Assembly (NCBI GenBank): GCA_016931185.1 | Contig: JAFGFI010000316.1 | Coordinates: 1 to 64,000, forward strand | DNA: 64,000 nt | DNA from: Anaerolineae bacterium | GTDB lineage: Bacteria; Chloroflexota; Anaerolineae; B4-G1; SLSP01 | Reading direction: 5' to 3' | Part shown: piece after piece, positions 47,743 to 56,270 of the stretch | How positions within the stretch are numbered: position 1 is the first letter of the stretch | Layout: each line of letters starts with the position of its first letter | Notes under the pieces: generated by a model | What the model was told of the DNA's origin: nothing | Seen by the model: only the letters and a program-made list of their open reading frames with translations | The model's database searches: none | Position numbers and translations under genes: made by a program

Positions 47743-49782
47743 TTATTCCCCCGGTAATAATGTGATCAACACGCCATCGGCATTTACCAACGTCTGTAGT
47801 GACTTCGTCGCCTGCTCTACAACGGCGGGCAATGTCGGAACACGCATCATTTGCTCCGTAAATTCTCGCATCCAGCGTTCCTCATTCAAACGTCGTTGTG
47901 CACTACGGACTAACTGCACACGCTCCAACGCGACCTCCGCAAGGTCAGCCAATACCTGGTAAAGTTGTTCCTCCATCCCTGAGAATTTATGTGGTGAATC
48001 ATAGGAGACAACTAATAATGTTTGAATTCCGGCCACAACAGGAATTGGCACCAGCGCGATACTCCGTGACTCTGACTGTTCAATTAAATGAACGATTGCT
48101 TCCTTGTGCGTGTCCAGTACATCATTGGGTAATGATGCATCATTCGCCAATAATAAATCCTCGTTGAATAGGATTTCCGGGTCATCCAGCAACAAGGGAG
48201 CAGATAGGGTACGGCTAAAAGCGATCAAGGCTGTCGCATACTCAAACACAGATTCCCTTTGTGCCGGCGACTGAAATTCTGGATCGATAAAATTCACCGT
48301 TCCTCGCAACATTTCAGCAACAATATCCACAGATAAGGAAAACGTATCCGTTGCGTAAATATCGGTATGTTCACCACCAGAGCGCAAAATAAACGCACGT
48401 GTGGGATTAAAATTACGCACAGTCTCCAATATCGCCGCGTAAATCTCACGGGCGGTCCGCGTAGCCGCTAACTGGCGAGCCAATCTGTAAAAGGGACTGG
48501 TTGCCTCCAACAGTGCAGCCTCCTCGCTCAACCGCTGGGCATTGTTAATCGCCACCGCCAATTGTCCTGTTAATCCCATTAATGAGCGCACATCATCTTC
48601 ATCAAAGGCATTTTCTTCTGTACTCTGTACGTCTAACACACCAATCAACTTACCAAAGACGATAAGGGGCAAAGAAACTTCGGAACGAGTCGCAGGTAAG
48701 TCAGGATTGACAAAATGCACTGCATCCTCCCCCACATTTTCCGCAATCCGGGGTTCACGATGTTGCATAACCCAGCCCACCATACTATCCTCGCCCCGGT
48801 GCAGTTTATGCTCTCGCGCTAACATCTTCCGCCCTCCGGCAGATGAAGCCGCCCTTAACACAGCCCACTCGCCAGCCTCATCCAGCAAGAAAATGCCGGT
48901 GTGATAGAAACCGAAATTGTCGGTAATTAGGTTCACCGCCTGTTCTAATAGTGACTGGACTTCAAACACCGTGGAAAAAGCATGGGATACTTGGATGCTG
49001 GCCTCGAGATACATTGCGCGGCGCTGAAAACTAAGGTTGGCTATCTGAAGTGTATGCATGCGTTCATCTATAGCCTCCCGCTCTTGCGCCAGCATCGCGA
49101 CGCGCTGCACGGCGCGCTGCATCTGCGAGAAAGCCTGCGGCAGTAAATAGCCTAAAGCGGTAACTATCCCTCCACCACACAGCACAAAAAGTACCCAACC
49201 GCTTAACAAAAGATCAAATTCAAAATAAACCCCGGCGGTAGCAAAATATCCCATCTGCTTACCCATTACAAAGGTTCCCAGAAACACACTCGCCAAGGCT
49301 AACGTCACCAAACTGGCGCGGCGGTTTATGAAGATCGCGGCAAACACAACACAGGCCAACAGCAACAAGCGCGAGTTCCATTCCCAACCATAAGTGAAAA
49401 GTTCTCCCACCGCCCCCACAAATACTACACCCACGAACAGTGCGGCATATACCATAGAAGCTTCCTGTAGCCTCGCTTCCTTGCGCTTGGCAAACCCCAT
49501 CAGCCCCACCCCGATCAGTAGTCCTATGTAGGATAACGAAATCAACAGCGATCCTAATACTTGTCCGCGCTGATACATCCTATACAGGCCCCATCCCACC
49601 AGTGGCAACAAAACGATGGCAGAGATCCACTGGAACTGATAAAGCAACTTCTGCCGCCCTCTCCGAAATTCTGCTCCAGGATCATCTATAGAGCGCGCAC
49701 TTTCGTGTTCATTTATCCCGTGCAATTCAGAAATGGTGTTGTAATTATCATTCACAACATCCTCCATTAATATTCCATTCAT
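47743..49782 (-). CDS. Multi-TM protein with two GAF domains, sensor without kinase domain
   Basis: Multiple TM, GAF (FYHTGIFLLDEAGEWAVLRAASSAGG...SMVGWVM), longer second GAF, tail ending VLITLLPGE; alternative start 49767 (MEDVVN). Confidence 0.86.
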   Translation of the reverse strand: MNGILMEDVVNDNYNTISELHGINEHESARSIDDPGAEFRRGRQKLLYQFQWISAIVLLPLVGWGLYRMYQRGQVLGSLLISLSYIGLLIGVGLMGFAKRKEARLQEASMVYAALFVGVVFVGAVGELFTYGWEWNSRLLLLACVVFAAIFINRRASLVTLALASVFLGTFVMGKQMGYFATAGVYFEFDLLLSGWVLFVLCGGGIVTALGYLLPQAFSQMQRAVQRVAMLAQEREAIDERMHTLQIANLSFQRRAMYLEASIQVSHAFSTVFEVQSLLEQAVNLITDNFGFYHTGIFLLDEAGEWAVLRAASSAGGRKMLAREHKLHRGEDSMVGWVMQHREPRIAENVGEDAVHFVNPDLPATRSEVSLPLIVFGKLIGVLDVQSTEENAFDEDDVRSLMGLTGQLAVAINNAQRLSEEAALLEATSPFYRLARQLAATRTAREIYAAILETVRNFNPTRAFILRSGGEHTDIYATDTFSLSVDIVAEMLRGTVNFIDPEFQSPAQRESVFEYATALIAFSRTLSAPLLLDDPEILFNEDLLLANDASLPNDVLDTHKEAIVHLIEQSESRSIALVPIPVVAGIQTLLVVSYDSPHKFSGMEEQLYQVLADLAEVALERVQLVRSAQRRLNEERWMREFTEQMMRVPTLPAVVEQATKSLQTLVNADGVLITLLPGE

Positions 49783-52160
49783 TCCACAAGCGCACAGGCT
49801 CCATCTGCTAGAGTTACATAACAGGGTAACGAAAACGTAAACGTACTCCCTAACCCCACTTCACTCACCACCCAGATTTGTCCCCCATGTAACTCTACAA
49901 ACTCTTTACACAAAGCCAACCCCAACCCTGCACCCTGCGCACGCCGGTTCTCAGGAGAAGAACTTCTCTCAAAAGGTGAAAAGATGCGATCACGATCTTC
50001 CGGTGGGATTCCCATACCTGTGTCCCGCACACTGATGTAGATTTGCGCTTCACTCACCCAGGCCCGCAGGGTAATGCTCCCCTTTTGTGTAAACTTAGCC
50101 GCATTTGTGAAAAGCTGAACCAGGATTTGACGCAGCCGCGCCGGGTCGGCCCGAACCATCGGTATATCCTCCGGGATTTCTTGCACCAATTCTATTGCTT
50201 TGCCCCGTACCAGGGCACTGGCAGTCGGCATCACTTCTGACACGAGTTTACGCAGGTCAACAGGTTGAAATTTCAGTTCCATCAGACCAGCCTGGAGCTG
50301 CGAGCTAGTCAACATATCATTGATGAGGAACAACAAACGTTGACCGTTATTGTAGACAAGATCAAGATCCTGTTGTTGTTGATCATTCAAAGGGCCATCA
50401 ATCCCTTTAAGCATCAAACGCGAAAAACCAATAATTGTATTTAAGGGTTCTCGTAATTCATGAGACATATTGGATAAAAACCGTATCTTAAAAGCCTCGG
50501 CTTCTTCCATTTGTTTAGCAGCTAACCGTTCACGCTCATAAGCCCGCGCATTTTCCAGGGCGATCACTATCTGCCTAGCGAGAATTTCCAGCACTTCTAC
50601 CTCATCAAACTGGACGCCCTCATATTCAGTACTTAGCACCGCCAACGCTCCGGACACGCGCTCTTCCATTTGTAAGGGGACTACTACCCGGGATAAGGTA
50701 CGACGATACCAAGCAGCAGCAAACATTTGCGTCTCATCTTCGTCACCTTCTTCCTGACTTTCTACTAGAGCAACTTGCTTACGGATGGCTCGTTCCACTA
50801 TCGAACCATCACCCGTATAAACTAAGGTCGGCCAGGAAAATGCACCTTGTGGACTTACAGTCCGCAACCGTATCAGCCCACCACCAGGCTCAACTAAGTA
50901 CACACCCACAGAGGCATAACGAAAACGATCCTGGATTGCATCTACCACGCGGCTTAACAAAACATCTGGGTCACTAATTGACGTGATCGCCCGGCTTACC
51001 TCCTGACTGGCCTGAAAATGCAACACACGTCGCTGAATTTGATAATTTGCTTTCTGCAACATAGCGGTACGCTCTGCTACTTTAGCTTCAAGATCATCAT
51101 AAAGTGATTTCAGCTCACTAGACATCTCATTGAAAACATAAGTCAGAATTCCAATCTCATCACGAGACGTTACTGTCAAGTGCTGGTCAAGATCGCCTTC
51201 CGCCATCGCCAAAGCAGATTCGGTCAATAAAATCACAGGACGCGTGATCTGCCGGATAACAACCGCAGAGATTGCAGTCGTCGTGAGAGCGACCGCTAAC
51301 ACTATTGCAATAAAGGTTGCCGCCATCCGGTCATTAGATTCCAAAGTCTCTGACTGTGCCTGTTCTACCAAAATACCCAGCGCGTAATCATCCATACCAT
51401 TCATACTCAAGTCGGTTAAGGGATAGTACACACCGATGACAGGAACATCAAGATGATTAGTATACAATCCCGTCCACATTTTCCCATTGCTGACAATAGC
51501 TGTGGATGGACTTGAACAGTTCTCATTTTGAGCATACATTTCAGTTGCACCCGACCAAATACAGGCATTGTGTACCAAGTAAACGTTTCCTGTTTTGCCA
51601 ACCACCATTTCTTCTGAATGAATGACCTGTTCCAGAGCTGAAGCAGATAAACAAAAGACAAAAGTATGCTCCTGCTCAGTAATCAATAATGTTATAAAAT
51701 TATCAGGATATGAAATGGAAAATTTATTCTCCAGGAGATGCAGAGATGGTACACAGGTACCGGTCGACCAGATGGTGCGCGCTTCTACATCAAAAATAAC
51801 CACACCCACCAAATTTGAAACCTGTTGGGTAAGACTTGACCACCATCTCTCGTGAGATAAGCCAATCTCCTCATGCTCCAACAGGGCAGATACAGATAAT
51901 ATGGTTTGGATTTCTTCAAACCACCGGCGTAATGTCTCACCTTTCAGAACAGCGATCGCCCGTAACTTGGCCTCTGCCTCCCGTTGGAGGTTTTCTCGGT
52001 TTTGTTGGACAGCATAACCTCCTACCAAAGCTAAAGGTAAAATCGTAAGGATCAAGAACGCGGTTAATAGGGTTCGCCCCAGTCCCCCTCGCATTCCTGT
52101 CGTGGGAATCGATCGGGAGGGACCGGTAGCCCCCCCAACTATGTTTATTCGCGTTCCCAT
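49779..52160 (-). CDS. Sensor histidine kinase: TM/extracytoplasmic sensor + HAMP + GAF + HisKA + HATPase_c
   Basis: HAMP (ITRPVILLTESALAMAEGDLDQHL), GAF, H-box LSNMSHELREPLNTIIGFSRLML, N/G boxes LVQLFTNAAKFTQKG, VRDTGMGIPPEDRDRIFSPFER, GAGLGLALCKEFVELHGG. Confidence 0.95.
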   Translation of the reverse strand: MGTRINIVGGATGPSRSIPTTGMRGGLGRTLLTAFLILTILPLALVGGYAVQQNRENLQREAEAKLRAIAVLKGETLRRWFEEIQTILSVSALLEHEEIGLSHERWWSSLTQQVSNLVGVVIFDVEARTIWSTGTCVPSLHLLENKFSISYPDNFITLLITEQEHTFVFCLSASALEQVIHSEEMVVGKTGNVYLVHNACIWSGATEMYAQNENCSSPSTAIVSNGKMWTGLYTNHLDVPVIGVYYPLTDLSMNGMDDYALGILVEQAQSETLESNDRMAATFIAIVLAVALTTTAISAVVIRQITRPVILLTESALAMAEGDLDQHLTVTSRDEIGILTYVFNEMSSELKSLYDDLEAKVAERTAMLQKANYQIQRRVLHFQASQEVSRAITSISDPDVLLSRVVDAIQDRFRYASVGVYLVEPGGGLIRLRTVSPQGAFSWPTLVYTGDGSIVERAIRKQVALVESQEEGDEDETQMFAAAWYRRTLSRVVVPLQMEERVSGALAVLSTEYEGVQFDEVEVLEILARQIVIALENARAYERERLAAKQMEEAEAFKIRFLSNMSHELREPLNTIIGFSRLMLKGIDGPLNDQQQQDLDLVYNNGQRLLFLINDMLTSSQLQAGLMELKFQPVDLRKLVSEVMPTASALVRGKAIELVQEIPEDIPMVRADPARLRQILVQLFTNAAKFTQKGSITLRAWVSEAQIYISVRDTGMGIPPEDRDRIFSPFERSSSPENRRAQGAGLGLALCKEFVELHGGQIWVVSEVGLGSTFTFSLPCYVTLADGACALVE

Positions 52161-52564
52161 ACCTCCTCGCCTTGTAACAGACGTCGCACTTGTTCTGGAA
52201 AACGATCGGGATCCAACGGCTTACCAATAAAGCCATTAAACCCAGCCGCGCGCGCCTGCTCCATATTATCTAACGAAACATCAGCCGTTACTGCCACTAT
52301 CGGGACATCTTGAAAACGCGGATGGGTGCGCAATGACGCAAGTGCTTGATACCCATCCGCATCTGGCAGAAAAATATCCATCAACACCAGGTCAATAGGG
52401 CCTAATGTTTCAGCAAATTCCAATACCTTCCATCCTGAGGCCTTCCATTCACACTTTTTTACTCCTAAAAAAGCTAAAAGGCGCGTCATAAGAAGGAAGT
52501 TATTAAGATTATCCTCTACAATAAGGATGGTGACCTCTGATGGAGGTTTAGATTGCCATACCAT
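52145..52564 (-). CDS. Single-domain response regulator (REC)
   Basis: ILIVEDN, VLMDIFLPDADGYQAL, VAVTAD, GKP; no output domain. Confidence 0.93.
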   Translation of the reverse strand: MVWQSKPPSEVTILIVEDNLNNFLLMTRLLAFLGVKKCEWKASGWKVLEFAETLGPIDLVLMDIFLPDADGYQALASLRTHPRFQDVPIVAVTADVSLDNMEQARAAGFNGFIGKPLDPDRFPEQVRRLLQGEEVWERE

Positions 52565-52633
52565 AATGTATTATCTTTTTATAGGATACTGTTCAGAAAT
52601 AGTACGCTACTCAGAAAAAGCACATCTTTTAGA

Positions 52634-52690
52634 AATGATACAGTCATCAGAATGATACAGTCATCAGAATGATACAGTCATCAGAATGAT
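52634..52690. repeat. Tandem repeat, 3 x 17 bp plus partial copy
   Basis: AATGATACAGTCATCAG x3 then AATGAT, in spacer between the two REC genes; more degenerate units flank it. Confidence 0.95.
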
Positions 52691-52710
52691 GCGCCATTCA
52701 GAGTGACGAA

Positions 52711-53088
52711 TTATTTCTGTGTCTTTTCTAAAAAGTTTTGAATTTGCTCTGAGAGTTTATCCACATCAATGGGCTTCGGAATATATCCGTCGCAACCAGC
52801 CTCTAATGTCTTTTCACGATCACCGTGCATGACATTGGCCGTCATTGCAATAATGGGAATGCCCTGTAATTCAGGAATGGCCCGAATACGCCGCGTCATT
52901 TCATATCCATCTATATCTGGAAGATTCATATCCATCAATATCAAATCAGGGTGCTCACGCAAGGCAATATCAATACCAGTAGGGCCATCCTCAGCTTCGA
53001 AAATCGTGTATCCTTCAAACATAAGAATACGACTAACCAACATACGATTTTCAAAAGTATCTTCAATATACAGAATTTTTGGGCTCAT
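52711..53088 (-). CDS. Single-domain response regulator (REC, DivK-like)
   Basis: ILYIEDTFENRMLVSRIL, LILMDMNLPDIDGYEMTRRIR, IAMTANVMHGDREKTLEAGCDGYIPKP; no output domain. Confidence 0.94.
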   Translation of the reverse strand: MSPKILYIEDTFENRMLVSRILMFEGYTIFEAEDGPTGIDIALREHPDLILMDMNLPDIDGYEMTRRIRAIPELQGIPIIAMTANVMHGDREKTLEAGCDGYIPKPIDVDKLSEQIQNFLEKTQK

Positions 53089-53241
53089 ACCTACCTCTTT
53101 ACACTGTTCACTGGAAAAATTATACCACGAAAGGGTCTTATTCTTACAAAACTATAGTAAACGTTTGGTTACCGTTTGAGAAAGTTGACCTTTTAACCTC
53201 TTGATTACCAAGCAACCTATTACCACTATCCAATTGTATCT

Positions 53242-53255
53242 TTAGCTATAGCTAA
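53242..53255. promoter_or_regulatory. Perfect 14-bp palindrome TTAGCTATAGCTAA at predicted +1; operator candidate
   Basis: Exact palindrome immediately downstream of the TATAAT box. Confidence 0.45.
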
Positions 53256-53259
53256 CTTT

Positions 53260-53288
53260 ATTATAACCTCGTTTAAATAAGGGTGCAA
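53260..53288 (-). promoter_or_regulatory. Sigma70-like promoter driving the REC-REC-kinase-sensor array
   Basis: Minus strand TTGCAC (53288-53283), 17-nt spacer, TATAAT (53265-53260), upstream of the REC gene at 53088. Confidence 0.65.
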
Positions 53289-53297
53289 CCAATTGCA

Positions 53298-56270
53298 TCA
53301 TTTGTGCATACGTTCTTCAAACCCCTGCAATTTGCCGGATTGCCACATGCCGTATACCCCAAACATGACCCAACCTACGCCACTCAACACTCCCCCAATA
53401 TACACCCAAATGGAATGATAGGCTAATGTCACACGCCACTTTCCTGCCGGCACAGGAATCGAACGAAATAACAGATCTGCACGCAAGATAGGAATTTGCG
53501 TAATGGGAACTTCCTCTGTTAACGGCGTCATCTCTGCCTGCCAACCCGGATACCAGGCATCCGTCAAAACCAAAAAACCGGGAGCAGGAGTGATCACTTC
53601 TAACTCAAGCCGCGTCGGTGTGTAGGTAATAATCGTCGCCTCTGCTTCCACCGCTGCCATATTCTGTTCTTGTACACCAGCAGCCGCACACCCCATTAAA
53701 CTGACTTCGCTCGCCGGATTAAAACCGACATCTTGCATCCATGCGAGTGCTGTTGATGATTCTTCAAAACAACGTGCCCGGTAGACCAGGAAGGCACGCG
53801 GTAAAACTTTCAAATTTTCATAAACTTTTACGTCACCAGAATGGACCAGGCGGAAATGATCGGAAAGCACAAGTGAATAAAAAGCCTCAGTACGAGTATC
53901 TATCAAACTCGCTCCGGTAAGAGTTATCCCCATTTTAGCTGCCCGCACCGTCACCGAGAGCGGCGTCGAGGGCGTGGACCAACTCAATCGAACCGGAGTC
54001 TCCGAGACAGAGGTCATTGGCAAGAAACGGGTGATCTCTCGCCCATCCTCTAATGTAATGTGAACCTCTCCCGTTCCCTGATATAACAGGCCCAACGCAT
54101 TTGCAGTAAAATCCGAAGGCAACCAGGCCACCGATAGCGTTTCACCGGGAGATAAGGCCGGTTGAAATTGACGGTCATAAAAAATACCGTCAACCCAGGC
54201 ATCCCCGGTTTTATCGGTGATAAGAAAACGCCCCCCTATCAATGAAAGCCAACGCACTTCAGGGATCGCGCGCAAATTCTCACGCAGACGACCATCCAGG
54301 GTACCTTCCGGCAGCAATAACTTGGAGAATTCCACATAATGACGCAGGGGTAACAGGCCACCATCATACCCATCCACAGCAGATACTTCAAAAGTCAATG
54401 GCAAATTAGGCGCCAATACTTCCCGTTGTTTTGTCGCTACCAGGTAAGACCACAAGGCATCTGGTGATAATACGCCCTCATACAACGCCTCAATTTCGGC
54501 CTTATCTCCCGGGTCAAAGAGCGTTTGGGAGATACTCAAAAAACGTCCTGACGGTTGTCCGGCGACCTTATCCGCTTGTGCTGCTGCCATCAGATAAGCA
54601 GTCACAGGGCGCAGATCCGTATACGCGCGTGGATCGGTCGCCTGCGCGTGCGGCAGGTATTCGGCAGAACAGGTGAGTTCTACAGCGATAAGTCCAAGTA
54701 GGAAAATACGAGCTATGAGATACGGGATACGGGATATGGGATACAGGAAATGCGAAAATGGTCGTTGGGGGCTGAGTACTAAGCCCTGGATTTTCAATTC
54801 TGGATTACTGATACCCTTCCCGGCCAGCAACGCAACAGACAGGGTATAAAGAGCTAGATAGCGTGCCGGGGCACGAAATTGTGCCACACCTGGCAAGCCG
54901 AGCCGGGCCGCGAGAAGATAAAGCGGGTTGTACCCCCCCAAGGCCAGGAATATTCCCACTCCACTCAAAATCAGGAAAGACAAACCGGAGACATCTCGCT
55001 CGCGCCAGGCACGCCGCCCCCCTATCCCTGCCAATATCAACCCCAACACTCCTATGTATCCCACCCCTTCCGGTAACAAAAGGGAAAACAGATAAGGGGG
55101 TAATAATACGTGGTGCAGGTCCCAGGGTCGGACCGAAAAAGATACGGCTTCTCGCCAGGGGAGGCCTCCACTACGCACTGAAAAACGCGCCAATTCCAAC
55201 GTTGGGAAAAGCTGTACGGCGGCTAAGAGGCCGGCTATAGCAAAAGGAAGAAGGGAAAAAATGAGACGTGAAACATGAGACGTGAAACGTGAAACATGAA
55301 ATGTGAAACGTGATTGGGTTTTGGGGGTTAGCGAATTGGGGCAATCCGGCGGATGGAGACAATCCGGCGGATGGAGACAATCCGGCGGATGAAGACAATC
55401 CGGCGGATGAAGACAATCCGGTGGATGGGGACAATCCGGCGAATTGTCCCCATCGGGGAGGAGTACCTTATCGCTAAATACGAATACACACCACCACACA
55501 ACGATGCCTACTACGGCAATCAACGCCGTCTGTGTATGGCCGGCCAGTAGGATCATGCCCAATGCCAAAATACTCACCGGTGACGGATAGATTTTGGCTT
55601 TTGGATTCTCAAATCTCGACTTCCGGCGCTCTATACTGCTTGCTATCTTCTCTCTTCTGGACGGCAAAAGCAGCAATGGCAACCAGGCCATACCCTGGAG
55701 CTGATTGAGATGCTCGATATGTACACCAAGATAGCCACTTCCGGCGTAAAGTAAACCGCCAACCGCAGCCGCCCACGGGTCAAGCCTCAAACGTCGCGCT
55801 AAAATGTAAGTATTGACCGCCGCCAATCCCACATGTAATAACACGCTTCCATGTAATGTGCGCACCATATCCGCTAAGGATGGTCCAGAAATCCACCACA
55901 ATATCCAATTTAGAGGATAAAACACACCCATCTGTGAATTCGCCAGTAAGGGGGCCCCAGCAAAAAGATAAGGATTCCATAAAGCTAACTGTCCAGCCTG
56001 GAACGCGCGCGCGGCGGCTGTCCAATAAGGGAAAAAGTATGTCTGCAGATCGCCACCCGCCACTGCCCACCCTGCCAACAAACGACGATACATATAACTC
56101 AAACTCAGTAACATAAGAAGGGAGGGCCAGATATGCTTAGTATTAAGATCCGTTCTGCGTGCAACCTCTCCCACAACAGACAACACCTTCACACCCCACA
56201 ACTTTACGGGAGAAATCGGTCGCTGTTCATCAAAAGGTGGCAAATATACTTTCCGTCTCATTACTGGCAT
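53298..56270 (-). CDS. YfhO-family large multi-TM membrane protein with repeat-derived hydrophilic insertions
   Basis: MPVMRRKVYLPPFDEQ..., many TM segments, FFPYWTAAARAFQAGQLALWNPYLFAGAPLLANSQMGVFYPLNWILWW and QFRAPARYLALYTLSVALLAGKG typical of YfhO-like proteins; (HPPDCL)n insertion. Confidence 0.85.
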   Translation of the reverse strand: MPVMRRKVYLPPFDEQRPISPVKLWGVKVLSVVGEVARRTDLNTKHIWPSLLMLLSLSYMYRRLLAGWAVAGGDLQTYFFPYWTAAARAFQAGQLALWNPYLFAGAPLLANSQMGVFYPLNWILWWISGPSLADMVRTLHGSVLLHVGLAAVNTYILARRLRLDPWAAAVGGLLYAGSGYLGVHIEHLNQLQGMAWLPLLLLPSRREKIASSIERRKSRFENPKAKIYPSPVSILALGMILLAGHTQTALIAVVGIVVWWCVFVFSDKVLLPDGDNSPDCPHPPDCLHPPDCLHPPDCLHPPDCLHPPDCPNSLTPKTQSRFTFHVSRFTSHVSRLIFSLLPFAIAGLLAAVQLFPTLELARFSVRSGGLPWREAVSFSVRPWDLHHVLLPPYLFSLLLPEGVGYIGVLGLILAGIGGRRAWRERDVSGLSFLILSGVGIFLALGGYNPLYLLAARLGLPGVAQFRAPARYLALYTLSVALLAGKGISNPELKIQGLVLSPQRPFSHFLYPISRIPYLIARIFLLGLIAVELTCSAEYLPHAQATDPRAYTDLRPVTAYLMAAAQADKVAGQPSGRFLSISQTLFDPGDKAEIEALYEGVLSPDALWSYLVATKQREVLAPNLPLTFEVSAVDGYDGGLLPLRHYVEFSKLLLPEGTLDGRLRENLRAIPEVRWLSLIGGRFLITDKTGDAWVDGIFYDRQFQPALSPGETLSVAWLPSDFTANALGLLYQGTGEVHITLEDGREITRFLPMTSVSETPVRLSWSTPSTPLSVTVRAAKMGITLTGASLIDTRTEAFYSLVLSDHFRLVHSGDVKVYENLKVLPRAFLVYRARCFEESSTALAWMQDVGFNPASEVSLMGCAAAGVQEQNMAAVEAEATIITYTPTRLELEVITPAPGFLVLTDAWYPGWQAEMTPLTEEVPITQIPILRADLLFRSIPVPAGKWRVTLAYHSIWVYIGGVLSGVGWVMFGVYGMWQSGKLQGFEERMHK
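55342..55440. repeat. In-frame tandem repeat, 5 x 18 bp plus partial copy
   Basis: CAATCCGGCGGATGGAGA-type units; encodes (HPPDCL)n inside gene 53298..56270. Confidence 0.95.

Noticed and set aside
1093-49782. Idea that the kinase-less sensors are frameshifted pseudogenes of histidine kinases
   Set aside because: All are long intact ORFs with tight overlaps and a shared conserved ending; no kinase remnants seen in the short spacers.
1036-52048. Dozens of plus-strand ORFs of 60-316 aa opposite the array (e.g. 9433..10383)
   Set aside because: They lie antisense to long well-supported GAF/Cache genes, have low-complexity His/Pro/Arg-rich translations and no recognisable domains; typical shadow ORFs.
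52592-52703. Possible CRISPR array from regular 17-bp spacing
   Set aside because: Direct abutting repeats with no unique spacers and no cas genes nearby; it is a tandem repeat.
55171-55434. 87-aa minus ORF with SPSTGLSSSAGL repeats
   Set aside because: Alternate-frame reading of the HPPDCL-encoding repeat inside the YfhO-like gene.
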